From NCBI RefSeq assembly GCF_040954645.1, contig NC_092806.1:81671943-81735942 (forward strand): a DNA stretch of 64,000 nt, given 5' to 3'. Source of the stretch: Diabrotica undecimpunctata (lineage: Eukaryota; Arthropoda; Insecta; Coleoptera; Chrysomelidae). Numbering within the stretch: the stretch's first letter is position 1; every line of letters begins with the position of its first letter. Below the pieces are notes generated by a model. That model was not told the origin of the DNA. It did no database searches and saw only the letters and a list, made by a program, of their open reading frames with translations. Shown piece after piece: positions 38,891 to 50,479 of the stretch. The translations under genes were made by a program, and so were the position numbers.

Positions 38891-39677
38891 AGGAGAAGAT
38901 GTAAAAATTACTCCTATACCGAATCCTTTGTTACCTATACTATTAGGACCCTGTAAAATTATTTACACTAAGCATACCTTTATACACTATCTAGATTTAA
39001 GAGAAGTAACTAAACAGATAACTAGTTTAACTAACCATTTTTATAGCCTTAAGAATAGTCTAATAGTAAGTAATGCTTCTAACCCTATATCTTTTCATAA
39101 CTTAGCTGAACAAACGACAAAAAGAACCGAATTCTTAATAAAAATTCTCGAAAGAAAATTTGAAAATTTACATCCACATATTCGCTCTAAAAGAGGTTTA
39201 ATAGATGGAATAGGCAAAATTAATAAATGGGCTTTTGGAACTTTAGATGCTGACGATGGAGAACGATACGATAAAGCAATTAATATTTTACAATTAAATC
39301 AGAAAAATGTAATTCATGAACTTAACCTTCAGTCAACTTTGTACAAAAAGCTTGTTAATCATTATAATCAATCTTTATCAACCTTGTGGCAAAATCAACA
39401 AAAATTACAAGACAATATAGAAAAATTTAAATATTCATTAGAAACCAAAATAATCACTTTGAATAATTACATAACTTATCAAAGTATTCTTTACCAGATT
39501 AATCTTGATTGCCAAAATTTAATAACATTTATTGACAATATTGAAAATTCGATCGTTTTCTCTAAATTAAATACTCTTCATAATTCAATAATATCTACCC
39601 AAGAAATCTCAGAAATGATGTCATATTTATCACAATATACAAAGAAGAACAAATCGCAAAATTTAACAATGTGCTAA
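38832..39677 (+). pseudogene. env: Errantivirus Env, N-terminal part (frame-broken)
   Basis: The ATG at 38832 begins a hydrophobic leader of about 20 residues. A furin-type site RSKR (residues 118-121) is followed by GLIDGIGK, the position of the fusion peptide in this class of insect retroelement envelope. A helical region with potential N-glycosylation sites follows. The frame ends at 39677 because of a shift near 39665; the remaining Env lies in the next frame. The homologous class is the F-like membrane fusion proteins. This copy cannot make a full product. Confidence 0.88.
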
Positions 39678-40522
39678 CATACTATCTGTTTCTCAGTACC
39701 CAAGTAACCTTTTACGAATCCAAGCTTATATTCGCTATCCATGTTCCTATATTCAAATCAGAAAATTACGATTTTTTCCATGTTTACCCCGTAATACAAA
39801 ATCATCAAACACATATTCCTTTATATCCCTACTTGGCAAAAGGAGAAAAATCACTATGGGTAAAAGAAGAATGTCCCATCCTCGAAACCAGATACTACTG
39901 CCAACAGGACTACACCCAAATAGATACCTGCACCTATAAATTAATTGATGGACGTAACCCAGAGAAATGCTACGCCACTGAAGTAAATCTACAAGAACCC
40001 ATTATCGAGCACGTCATGGAGAACCAGATCTTAATAATCCCATCCAGTACTGTCAAATTAATCTCAAAATGTGAGTCCAATTCGTTTTTGGAAATAAAAG
40101 AACCTTCGTTAATAGAAATCCCGCCAAAATGTGAAATAGAAGTTGGAACCTTAAAATTTTCAAACAATCCACGAATCCAATCTGGAAAAATCATAATATT
40201 ACCAAAACTAGAAAATTTCTCGACTGAAAAGGTAAATTATCAAGTAACCAATTTGAGTAAAATCGATATGGAAGGACTATACGAAATTAACAGAATTACC
40301 AGAAATCTTTCACCAGTAGAAGAAATTGGCTTTCCAACTACACCCATTATCAGCACCGGTTCAGTCATCTTATCTATATTAATACTAATCGTTATAATTT
40401 ACATCATCACCAGATACCGGAAGTATTGCAAAAATAAGAGGGTTCCTGACGAAATTCCATTGGAAGAAAGATGTCCCCAAAATTTGGAATCCAAAAATAC
40501 CTCCGTTATTTTTTCCTCTTAA
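39671..40522 (+). pseudogene. env: Errantivirus Env, C-terminal part
   Basis: Continues Env in another frame. Cys-rich ectodomain segments are present (for example RYYCQQDYTQIDTCTYK and NPEKCYATEV). One membrane-spanning segment of about 23 residues lies near 40350-40420 (IISTGSVILSILILIVIIYI), with a basic cytoplasmic tail, as in a type I envelope. Stop at 40520-40522, just before the purine-rich AAGGACGGAGG and the 3' LTR. Confidence 0.86.
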
Positions 40523-40531
40523 GGACGGAGG

Positions 40532-40748
40532 AGTTACATGGTACGAAAGTCCGGACCTGGCAGAATCGCAACCAACACCTACGGCTTACTTTGCAGTTTC
40601 CCCAGAAGTTGTCGTATTGTTCCGTTGTTATTTGCATTGTAAAAATTATTATTATTCTTGGTCTTGTTCAGTTTAGATGCATTAAAATTGTAGCTTAGAA
40701 ATAAAAATATTTTTTAAAAACAAATTTCATTTTTTGAAATTTAAATTT
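40532..40748 (+). repeat. Errantivirus 3' LTR
   Basis: 217 bp. Differs from the 5' LTR at four positions, two of them in GTTCCG versus GTTTCT. Followed by the target duplication CCTG. Confidence 0.96.
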
Positions 40749-41499
40749 CCTGCGTCTGTTTTCTGTGTAAGTGATAGCACGATTCTGCTCTGTATCGATA
40801 TCTGTTCAGTCAGATATTGGAATATTATTTTGTAAGATATTGGAATTGGTTATTGTTGATTCATAGTGAAGTAGTGTTTGTAAAATGAATTTATTATTTG
40901 TGTAATTGAACTAGGTTGTTGGACTATTTGAAAAAATAGATTATTATTAATTGAGTTTTATAGTTATATTTTAAGCAAAAATATTTCAAATTCTAATGCG
41001 AGTATACAGGGTGTTTCAAAAAGGTATTTCATAAATTAAATCACGCATTCCGGGGACAAAAATAAATTGATTGACTCCAACTTACCTTAGTACAAAAGTG
41101 TACACAAAAAAGTTACAACCCTTTGAAGTTACAAAATAAAAATTGTTTTTTTGCATTATCTCCTAAACTACTTGACATTTTGTAATAAAAAGGGACACGT
41201 TACTTTCTTGTTCTGAAAGCATTTTTCATAAAAAAGAAATAACAAAATCTAAGCGCACAGAAAAATTTTAAGGGGCGTATGCAGCCCTAAATCCCTCAAA
41301 ACTTTTGAGTATGTTCAAATCAAATGAATTTTGTGGCATCATTAGTTTAACACATTATTTTTAAAATTTTTTGCCTCATCCCTTTTTTCAAAAAAGAGTT
41401 TTTATTGAGTTACGGCCCTTTTCATTAACCTTTAAAAAATTACGTACAACTAACTAAATGGCTTAAATGAATTAACAAGTACAAAAAATGTTTACAACC

Positions 41500-42458
41500 T
41501 CTATAAATATGATATTACAATAAATGTTCAAAATGACCCCCCCAATACACATTTGGTATCGTTTTAATAAGGAAAACCGAATGCGCTAAAAAACCACATG
41601 TTTCTGACGAAATTGATTTGCAGCTTCTATTATTCTAACCCTTAATTGTTGTTCGTCCTCTATTGTTACAGAATACACTTTCCCTTTCATAAACCCCTAA
41701 AAGCAAAAGTCCATGGGATTAAGATCTGGACTTCTGGGTGGCCAAGAAATAGGTGCGTCACGACCTCTTCCAATCCACCGACCAGGATACTGCCTGCAAA
41801 CGTATTCCCGGACTTCATTACTGTAACGCAATATTCACTTCTTCCAAATACTCTTGTAAATCTTTTGCCAAGAACTGCAAATAATTATCACCATTTAAAT
41901 TGTTGGGAAGAAATATTGGGCCTATTAGATTGTTATCCACAATTCCTGTCCAAACATTAACTTTGAAAGTACTTTGGCGATGAGTCGTTTTTTTGGCGTG
42001 AGAATTTTCGTCGGCCCAAATGTGCTTGTTATGATGGTTTGTTATTCCATTTCTACTGAAGGTAGCCTCGTCGGTAAACAAAATATTTCTAATAAAATTA
42101 ACATTTCGAGTGTTTTCCATTAACAACTAATCGCAAAATCCAATCCTTTTAGGATAATCTTCAACCAATAACAAAAATGTCTTCATCAGTTGCATCCATT
42201 ATTGGACGACCACTATTGCCAGCAACTTGCGGTTGGAATGTACCCGTTTCCCGTAAACGACGATCAATGGTCAGAAATAATCGTCTATGGGGTGCATTTC
42301 GATTTTAGGTATTTTACTGCATAACGCCTTGCGGCTGCACTATTTCCTTGACATTCGCTTACGATATTCCCGATAGTTTATTGAAATCATAATTTAATCT
42401 GATCCAACTTACCCAAAGTTAAATACATATCTGCCATTTCTTGAAATGTGTAGGCCAT
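41500..42458 (-). pseudogene. Mariner-family transposase, degenerate
   Basis: Start at 42458 (MAYTFQEMADMYLTLGKLD), a helix-turn-helix N-terminus. Later frames contain GNSAAARRYAVKYL, then ILFTDEATFSRNG (first catalytic D), NVWTGIVDNNLIGPIFLP, and YPGRWIGRG followed by ISWPPRSPDLNPMDFCF (later catalytic Asp). Several stops and shifts (for example near 42400, 42290, 42120 and 41830) show it is inactive. Tc1/mariner transposases excise and insert at TA. Confidence 0.88.
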
Positions 42459-42661
42459 TGTAATATCAAAATTTTTAATATTAATCCTATTCACACAGTA
42501 AATAATAGCTTCAAATTATTGACTATTATTGATGGAACTGTTTGTAATTATTGTATCCGTAGAAACTAATTGTAATTTTATGGCCAACTAGGAAAAAACT
42601 AGTTTTTCGAAAAAATGATAAGAGGCAAATAAGTTTTAAAAATAATGTGTTTATTTGAACA

Positions 42662-42663
<2 letters not shown>

Positions 42664-42710
<47 letters not shown>

Positions 42711-42718
42711 TAACACCT
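42664..42718. repeat. Poly(T), the poly(A) tail of LINE C
   Basis: 55 consecutive T, on the 3' side of the minus-strand LINE. A Lys-rich reading frame over it is an artefact. Confidence 0.97.
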
Positions 42719-42920
42719 GTGCGGTGTTTGTATACTGCTATCTGGTCACAAATGACCAATTATCAGTTATTTTCTGACCTAACATAATAACAGCAAATGA
42801 TTAAATCTAAGGCTTACCCTATGGCTTACTCTTATTTTATCTATTAACTAATGCACTACAACTAACATGCAATAATTTCACAGCACTATACTCTGCCTTT
42901 TACACTAAACTGTTACACAT

Positions 42921-45566
42921 TTACACTAGCTCAAATGGTTTTGTCCTTATGAGTCTTCTCTTTAGTTCAGTGTTGTCAAGAAGCTGGATTGCCTCGACAT
43001 TCACATGACTATGCAGCCTCTGCTCGTGACTTGCTGCTGTTCTCTTGATTATTTCGATCACAGTTTCCATACCCAGGTCCTGGTGGAGGTTGCTGTTTCG
43101 GATATACCAAGGAGCATCAACAATGTTTCTCAGTACTTTGTTTTGAAATCTCTGGATAATATGTATATTACTAGCTTTGGTACAGCCCCAGAGTTGGCAC
43201 CCATATACCCATACTGGCCTCAGTACTTGCTTGTAGATGGATAATTTATTATGAATTGATAATGTTAAATTTTTTCCAATCAGCCAATACAATTTCTTAT
43301 ATCTAATATCAAGCTCCCCTCTTTTCTTTTTGACATGGACTTTCCAGCGCAGCTTCGCGTCTAGGGTGATGCCCAAGTATTTTGCTGATGTTGCATAAGG
43401 AATTCGGGTATCATTTATTCTAACTGGCAAATTTTCTATTTTTTTATTTGTAAAGTTAACGTGTGCAGATTTAGTCTCATTTAATTTTATTCGCCATTTT
43501 CTGGTCCAGTTATGTATTTTATTTACTGATAGTTGCAGCTTATCAGTCGCTTCTTCACTAGTGTCTCCTATCGCCAGTATGGCTGTATCATCCGCGAAGG
43601 TGGCAATAGTATTTTGTTCTAGCTCTGGAATGTCACACGTATACAATAGGTACAGGACCGGACCTAAGACACTCCCTTGTGGCACGCCAGCTTTGATCTC
43701 CCTTAAGTCGGTGTAAACTTCTTCTTCTTTTACTCTGAAATATCTATTCGCAATGTATGATTTCAAGATTTCTGAATACTGTTTAGGCATGAACGTTCTT
43801 AGTTTATAGTTTAAACCGTCATGCCAGACTTTATCAAACGCCTGTGCTACATCCAAGAAGATTGTAGAGCAGACTTTATTTTCTTCTAATGTTTTTTCTA
43901 TTATATTCGTTATTCTGTGAACTTGATCTATAGTGGAATGTTGATTTCTGAAACCAAATTGATGATTTGGTATAAGATTTTTTCTTTCTATTATTGGTTT
44001 TAATCTTTTCAATAGAAGTTTTTCAAATAGTTTTGACATCACCGGAAGGAGTGATATTGGTCGATAGGATGTCACTTCATTAGGAGATTTAACTGGTTTG
44101 GCGATCATAATTACTTCGGCTACTTTCCAGAGTCTGGGAACATATCTCAATCTAAAAGCAGCATTTATTAGGTGTGTCAGCTTAACTATGGCTTTTCTTG
44201 GTAAATTTTTTAATAATTCGCCTGTTATGAGATCATATCCTGGAGCTTTCTTAGGATTTATATTCTCTTTTATCTCTGTTGATACTTCTCTATGTTAACG
44301 TTATTCTTTCTTCAGTTTGGAATGGTTCTCCCCATCTCAGTATTTCGCCATCATTGTGGTTGGGTTTGAACGTACTTTCTAAATGATCTGCAAATCGTTC
44401 TGCTTTCTGTTCGTTACTTCTAGCCCAGTTGCCGTTTTCCAACTTGATAGGAGGAGAATGAATAATTGGTTTCTTCATTCTTTTTGTTGCCTTTCATAAA
44501 GAATAATCTGTGTTTTGGTCAGCTGTTAAATTACTTAAAAAAGAATTAATTGTTGAATTTTTTATATTATTTATCTCCCTTTTTAGTTTTTGTGTAGCAT
44601 TATTTAGACTAGTTTTGTCTCGTGGAGCTCTATATTGCTGCCATTTTTTCCTTAACTTCCTTTTTTCTACTATGAGTTCTCGGATTTCTTTTGGATAGTT
44701 GTTCCCTTTTGTTCTAGAAGTTATTGTGGGAGTATTTTCCCAAGCTGCCTGTTGGATATTTTTTATAAAGACTTCTAATTCGTCATCAAGTTGCCTCGTG
44801 TTTCTCAATGGCACAGCAAGATTAATTTTGTGTTCTAGGTTTATTTTGAAGCTCTCCCAGTCCGTTTTTTTATTAGTCAATATTGGATTAAACTCTTTTT
44901 TAATCACTGTATCACTCATAGTTAAAATTATCGGTGAGTGATCAGAGTTCATGTCCCAGCCGTCATTGATATCCAGATAGTTAGCTGAGATATTCTTGTA
45001 AATAAAGAAATCTATCAGGTCTGGAATTTTGTTCCTATCGGTAGGCCAGTATGTTGGTCTACCAGTAGAGATTACTTCACCCTTTTGTTCCTTAATAGCT
45101 GACAATAATTCTTTTCCTTTAGTTAAAAGCCCCAGTGGGTATTTTTTGCATTAAAGTCGCCACCGATGATGTATCTTTTTCCTAAAGTGTTCATAAACTC
45201 TTTATATTGCTCTCTTTTAATGGAGTGTCTAGGAGGACAATATATTGAACTTATATTTAAGGTATGTGTTTTCATCTTCACACAGACTGTTGTAGCTTGT
45301 ATGTGCTCAGTTGCATATTTTAATTCCTCATGATGCAAGATGTTATCTTTAATTATAATAGCGCTTCCTCCTTTAGCTGCATTATCTGGGTGTACAGTAG
45401 AATATACTCTATACCCCCTAAATTTTACATATGACTGTTTAGTGAAGTGTGTTTCAGAAACGAGACACAGATCAATTTTCTCAATATCTAGTACTGCTTG
45501 CAACTCGATCTGATGTTGTAACAGTCCATTTGCGTTCCACGCCATTATTCGGAGGTCTTTAGCCAT
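42921..45566 (-). pseudogene. LINE C ORF2: endonuclease and reverse transcriptase
   Basis: Start 45566 (MAKDLRIMAWNANGLLQHQI). Endonuclease: LCLVSETHFTKQSYVKFRGY, GGSAIIIKDNI and YIIGGDFNAKNTHWG. After a frameshift near 45115: GRPTYWPTDRNKIPDLIDFF and SDHSPIILTM. RT from 44290: INPKKAPGYDLITGEL, SYRPISLLPVMSKLFEKLL, PQGSVLGPVLYLLYTCDI and catalytic FADDTAILA near 43590, to the C-terminus PFELV at 42921. Lesions: frameshifts near 45115 and 44292, and a TGA at 44491-44493. Intact length would be about 880 aa, normal for jockey-group ORF2. Confidence 0.92.
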
Positions 45567-47079
45567 TTCTGATTTTCGGAATAGCTCCTTTAGCGCTATG
45601 CTCTAGTCGGGTAACTCTGATATCGATTTGAGTTATTTTGTCATCAATCTTGGTGAGCTTTTCCAATATCATTTTTAATGTAATGTCAGTTTCTTTTTCT
45701 TCTTGCGATGATGCATGTCTCCTTGCATTTTTTGTTACATCGCTGTAACTTCTATTTTCAGTGACCTCTGCCGTTTTTAGTTTTTTGCTTTCAATAACTC
45801 TATGGGGCGCTTTTATAACATTGCCTTTGTTTGTTCTCTCGTTTCTTATTATTTGTAATTTTTTAGCTACATAACATCCGCGGTAGTTTGCAGGATGGTT
45901 TTCTCCACAATGAACACATTTTGGTTTATCTTCTGGTGGTTTTTGGCAATCTTTAGTAAGGTGTTTACCAATACATTTTACACATCTTGGCTCCTTTTTA
46001 CAGTATTTCCACGTGTGTCCGTAAGCCTGGCATCTTTTACATTGTGGGACTAATCTGGAACTCCTTAATGGCTCGATTTCAACTCTCGTACTAAGTATGT
46101 CTTCTTCTTCTTAACATGCCATACACCAAAGTGCGTAGGCGACTATCTCATTACTAGAATTCTGTTCTTGGCGGCGTGACACAGCTCGCCTGTATTGTGT
46201 ATTCCTGTCCATTCTTTAATATTCCTTAACCAGGATAATTGTTTGCGGCCGGCTCCTCTCCTACCTTCGATCTTCCCTAAGTATGTCTGTTATGCCGTAA
46301 ATTCTATTTATATCTTTATCCTGTCTAAATGTTAGGATGAACATATCTAGTGGTTTTTTAGTTTTCCATTTGAATTTCTTATCAGCTTTAATGGCTTTAT
46401 ATTGTCGGTTTTGTAGGTCTTTTACTATTTCCTCTGGTGACCATGTGTGATGTAATTTCTTAACAACAACTCTAATTGGTCTCTCTTGCTTATTTTCATA
46501 AGTGTGGTACGAAAGGTTACTCGTATTTAATTTATCTATTAAAGCTCTATAATGATCGCTATTGGCTGTATTAATTTTTATAACTTCACTGTTTATGATT
46601 TTCATAGTGAATGTAATACCAGCCTCAGTCAGAAGCTTGCTTAGGTCAACAGCACTTTGAAAACCTTCTACTACAACCGGAGGTGGTGGTTTTGGTTTTT
46701 TTATTGGTTTTTCAATTTGTGTTTCTGCACTTGATTTTTGCTGAGAGGGAGGAGATAATGAGGTATCCATTTTACGTTTTTTGTTAGTTTTTTTGTTTTT
46801 GGTTCTTATCCAGCCCGTTTCATACGCTAAATCTTCTTCATCGGTGCAGTATTCAAGTTGATCTGTTTTTAATTTCTTTTGTGATTCATCAGCACTTGCG
46901 GTTAACCCTGTATGTTGTTCGGCTTTTTCCAGCTGCGCTAATCTCTTTTCCATATCGGCGATTATTTGACTCAACCGTTGGTTATCCATATTAAGTCTCT
47001 TAACATTTTCTTCTGACTGACACCATGCATTATAAAGCGACTGCTCATTTTGTGAACGTTGTGTATTCTCTGCGAACAT
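45559..47079 (-). pseudogene. LINE C ORF1: Gag-like RNA-binding protein, interrupted
   Basis: Start 47079 (MFAENTQRSQNEQSLYNAW). A coiled coil (residues 25-60, RLSQIIADMEKRLAQLEKAE), a basic Pro-rich linker, then an RRM-like/PRE-C2HC region (SAVDLSKLLTEAGITFTMKI, RPIRVVVKKLHHTWSPEEIV). The RTE-like insertion at 46103-46276 follows. Downstream are three zinc knuckles (CKRCQAYGHTWKYC, CVKCIGKHLTKDC, CVHCGENHPANYRGC). The insertion plus duplication (186 bp) keeps the frame but adds stops. The uninterrupted ORF would be 444 aa. Its TAA overlaps the ORF2 ATG by 8 bases. Confidence 0.9.
46103..46276 (-). mobile_element. Short RTE-like LINE tail inside LINE C ORF1
   Basis: The minus strand reads GRRGAGRKQLSWLRNIKEWT and HAAKNRILVMR, like the tail at 9592-10000, ending in (GAA)n. 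Target duplication CTAAGTATGTCT (12 bp) at 46091-46102 and 46277-46288. It is the third level of nesting: tail in LINE C in mariner. Confidence 0.94.
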
Positions 47080-47481
47080 CGCATTGAATAACTAATATAA
47101 ATAAATAAATTTAAATAGTCTAATAATTTTTGTTTAAGGCCTGGCCTATTTTATTTTTATTATTGAACACATGATGCCACAAAATTCATATTATTTGAAT
47201 GTACTCAAAACTTTGGGGAGATTTATGGATGCACACGCCCCTTAAAATTTTTATGTGCGCTTAGATTATGTTGTTTCTTTTGTATGAAAAATGCTTTCAG
47301 AACAAGAAACGTGTCCATTTTTATTACAAAATGTCAAGTAGTTTAGGAGAAAATGTAAAAAAACAATGTACACTTTTTTTGTGTACACTTTTGTACTAAG
47401 GTAAGTTGGATTCAATCAATTTATTTTTGTCTCCGGAATGCCTGATTTAATTTATGACATACCTTTTTGAAACAGCCTGTA

Positions 47482-48163
47482 TGGTTTTAGGAGGATTTTT
47501 TATTCTAGAAATATAAATATTTTTAAAACAGAAAAATTTCTCAAGCGAAAGATAAAGTCACGCCTTCCAAGAAAAAGTTCAGTAAAAACCATGCTAAAAT
47601 GATTCAAAAATAGAAATTAGAGCCACCACAAATTTTAATAATGTAATTATAAGCAATCTACTGTTGTCGTAAATAAAAATTGTGAAAAGTGGTTTCCCAT
47701 GAAAATGAAATTGGTAATAAATCTGTATTTATGTACAGAAATAGAAAATAGAAAAGTACAAACGCCAATTTTTTCCGATAGGTAGATATTCATTGGCGAC
47801 AATATTTTCAAACTTATATTTTTTATTTGCTATACACCACTATGCATCAATCTGTAGTTCATTTCTTACGGCTAAACTATTTGATATATACGTTTATAAT
47901 AAACGCTATAAGTAGTAGAGCTCGGATAGAGCGAGCAATTTCCAGGGTAGTATTTCCTTTAGACTTCATTTGTTTAGATATATACATTATTAATTTAGGT
48001 GATATATTACGACTGCTTGTGCATTCACTAAGCAAAAACCAAAGTATTCTCGCCATTAAACATGTATTTGTATGTCAATGTTTAGCCGTAACAAAACGAA
48101 ATCAGATATTTGGAGCACCCTGTTTAACATAGTAAAATAAACATGTTCTGACAGGAATAGTTT
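47482..48163. other. AT-rich stretch with a weak inverted pair (possible MITE)
   Basis: TTACGGCTAAAC near 47866 and GTTTAGCCGTAA near 48083 are inverted, with looser similarity on either side, and the right end reads GGAGCACCCTGTTTAACATA. This may be a decayed MITE whose interior gives the 101-codon frame at 47827-48132. No recognisable protein. Confidence 0.35.
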
Positions 48164-49147
48164 TTGCTAAATGGAAAGAAGAGCAGATGGAGAACCAAAA
48201 AAAACGGCCTACCTCAAGGAAGCGTTCTGGCGCCGTCCTTATTTAACATCTACACCAACGACCAACCAATGCACCCTCAGACTGAGAGTTTTGTCTACGC
48301 TGACGACCTTGGTATAGCCGTAAAGGGGAAAACACTCGCACAAGTAGAGTCGACAATGGAAGAGGCTTTAAACATGATGTCAACTTACTACAAACAAAAC
48401 TCATTAAAGCCAAACCCTACTAAAACCCAAGTATGTGCATTCCATCTCAACAACCAACTGGCGCATGTAAAACTGAATGTTTCTTGGGGGGGACAACGCT
48501 TGAAACATACTGATAGGCCCAAATATCTTGGAGTAGTACTAGACCGGTCACTAACGTATAAATTCCACTGTCAGAGCACAAGACAAAAGGTTTCTACGAG
48601 AAACAACCTTCTCCGGAAACTTGTAGGGAGCAAGTGGGGTGCAAACCCCCAGGTCTTGGAGACAACAGCTGAATCCTTATGTTTCTCAACAGGGGAATAT
48701 GCTTGTCCCGTCTGGAGTAGATCTAGACACGCCCAAGAAGTCACCACGGCGTTAAATGAAACATGTAGAATAATTACCGGTTGTATGAAGCCTACTTCAC
48801 TACCCCTACTGTACCGGGTGACTGGATTCGCATCACCAGACGACCGTAGATGCGCCTCACAATATGTGGAGAAGTTCAGGCAAACTTTCGATGAAAGGCA
48901 CCAATTATACGGGTTTGACGAACCGCCAAGAATCAGCCGAATTAAATCAAGGAAAAGGTTTATGAGAAATGACAGCGTCGAACCACCCGAACTGTTCCCC
49001 CTACATCCAGAACAACCTAATGGAATGAATCTGGACTGGAAAACCTGGCGAACACTCAATCGCATACGCACAGGTATTGCCCCTGTAAAACAGAACCTCA
49101 TTAAATGGGGCATCAAGACAGACAGCGACGCACTTTGTGAATGTGGT
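48164..49147 (+). pseudogene. LINE D: reverse transcriptase C-terminal half
   Basis: Begins within RT (MLNGKKSRWRTKKNGLPQGSV), with LAPSLFNIYTNDQPM and the catalytic VYADDLGIAV near 48300, then thumb and C-terminal region (HTDRPKYLGVVLDRSLTYKF, LCFSTGEYACPVWSRSRH) to CECG at 49147. The frame is uninterrupted, but the N-terminal RT, endonuclease and last few codons are gone: 5'-truncated, and cut at the 3' side by another element. Related to LINE A (same GLPQGSVLAP...CSFHLNN pattern). Confidence 0.88.
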
Positions 49148-49329
49148 TGAACTTGCTATTAAAAAAAACTGGGGGTTGATGAGTGGCAGTAGGGGGTTAC
49201 ATTTGAGGGCATGAATTTTGCATGAAAATTCGTCCCGCGCCCAATACAAATTGACGAGTTTTTTTTTTATTTTGAAAAAACTCTTGGTTTCTGAGTTTAT
49301 GGGAGGGTCAAATTTTCGTTTTAACACAC
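49148..49329. mobile_element. Terminal fragment of a mariner-type element or MITE
   Basis: The right end read on the minus strand starts CAGTGTGTTAAAACGAAAAT next to TA (49330-49331), a typical Tc1/mariner-like terminus. The left end joins LINE D after its last codon. No partner TIR was found. Confidence 0.4.
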
Positions 49330-49331
49330 TG

Positions 49332-50479
49332 TATATTATTAATAAATTGATGGTAGGTACTTACTAATTCTTAAGCTAAGATATTTTATACTAATTTTCG
49401 TAAAAAAAAGGTTTGTTAAAATTTATATGCTTATGTTTATTCCTTTTTGTATAATAAATAAATAATAAAATATTTTCATACAATCTCTCAGATTTCATAC
49501 AATTTCTCAGACCGTCACCTCAAAATGAGAGCGTTCGTTAACTCATCTCGAGTCCCGAGCGAAGTTCATCTCCCTCCGTTCTTTATCTCTTTGAACGTCA
49601 AACAGCCAAGACGTTATGTTGTTTGAGTGTTCTCTTGATGAGGTAAGCCAAAAAATTCCTTATATATTTTCAAATAAATATTTATTTTAGACCTTTACCG
49701 GGAGCCCTGATAGTTACTAGAACTATGTTTATTGTCCCGAGGATATAAATACCTATGGATTTATGGGATGTGTTCTGAAACACAATCCTATATATTTTTA
49801 TGGTGTATAATATGTTCCTGCTAGATAGATCCAAGGTTTATGTCAGCCGTAAGTACCTAGAGGGTAAAAAACATTTTGGATAATACCAGCTTTTGGGTAA
49901 TTCAGGTTGTACCCATTTTATATTTTTTTTATTGAACAGTGAAGAATCTCTATGAACTAAATAACAGTGAAGTGATTTATTATTGATCTTTTAATTAAAA
50001 CAGATATCTACATTCTACCTAATAAGCAAATGTATTCTTTATGTGAACGAATTTCGAAATTTGGGATAAAATATAATTTTATTTTCCTATATTTGTCATT
50101 CATAATCTAATGCCATGATATAAAATGTTTGTAAAAAAACGTATCTTACGATACGATTTTAATTTTATTTTCGTATTTCGTATTCGAAACACTTCTCATG
50201 GTCATTGAATACTGTAAACACAAATCGTTTATTTTTTTTTGGGATAACGTAACTTTTTAACGTAGAATCTTTTAATAACTTTTTGTTCCTTATAAAATAG
50301 TAAAGGTTAACTTTGTTTAAAATTTTTGGCGTTCATTTTATTTTAATTTTAAAGATAATATAAACAGCTTTTATACGATTTTTGAAAGAATCGCAGCCAA
50401 ACTCTTCGACACGATCAGAACGGCCTAGATTGCTTAAATACCTAAGTAAATAGTTTGCTCAGGTTACAATGGTGAAAAA
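49332..50479. other. AT-rich intergenic stretch
   Basis: Nothing coding seen. A GC-richer patch at 49510-49620 (CTCGAGTCCCGAGCGAAG) has no recognised role. Confidence 0.5.

Larger units (their letters stand above)
33321..40748 (+). mobile_element. Complete errantivirus-type (env-bearing Ty3/gypsy) element
   Basis: Order: LTR, PBS, gag, protease-RT-RNase H, integrase, env, LTR. The LTRs are 217 bp, begin AGTTA as in errantiviruses, and differ at 4 positions. The flanks 33317-33320 and 40749-40752 are both CCTG, a 4-bp duplication. The element is 7,428 bp. Lesions: a frameshift near 37430, a TAG at 37748, and a frameshift near 39665 in env. It is an old endogenous insect copy, not an intact virus. 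Confidence 0.96.
42665..47162 (-). mobile_element. LINE C: near full-length jockey-like LINE with poly(A) tail
   Basis: About 54 T on the plus strand (42665-42718) is the 3' poly(A). ORF2 and ORF1 follow on the minus strand, with a short 5' leader ending at 47162. Target duplication TTGAACACAT at 42655-42664 and 47163-47172, within the mariner-like element. The 4.5-kb length and both ORFs suggest a nearly complete insertion. Confidence 0.94.
41007..47479 (-). mobile_element. Mariner-like transposon with about 330-bp TIRs, split by LINE C
   Basis: Left end CAGGGTGTTTCAAAAAGGTA. The right end on the opposite strand reads CAGGCTGTTTCAAAAAGGTA. Similarity continues about 330 bp inwards on both sides, to the GAATTTTGTGGCATCA block. 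TA dinucleotides flank it (41005-41006, 47480-47481). The transposase lies at 41500-42458. LINE C occupies 42665-47162, so the element itself is about 2.0 kb. Confidence 0.92.

Noticed and set aside
42526..42759. Frame with a poly-lysine run
   Set aside because: It is the LINE C poly(A) tail read as codons.
49148..49329. Considered as the 3' UTR of LINE D
   Set aside because: It ends in a CAGTGTGTT terminus next to TA, more like a mariner-type end; kept as low-confidence element fragment.
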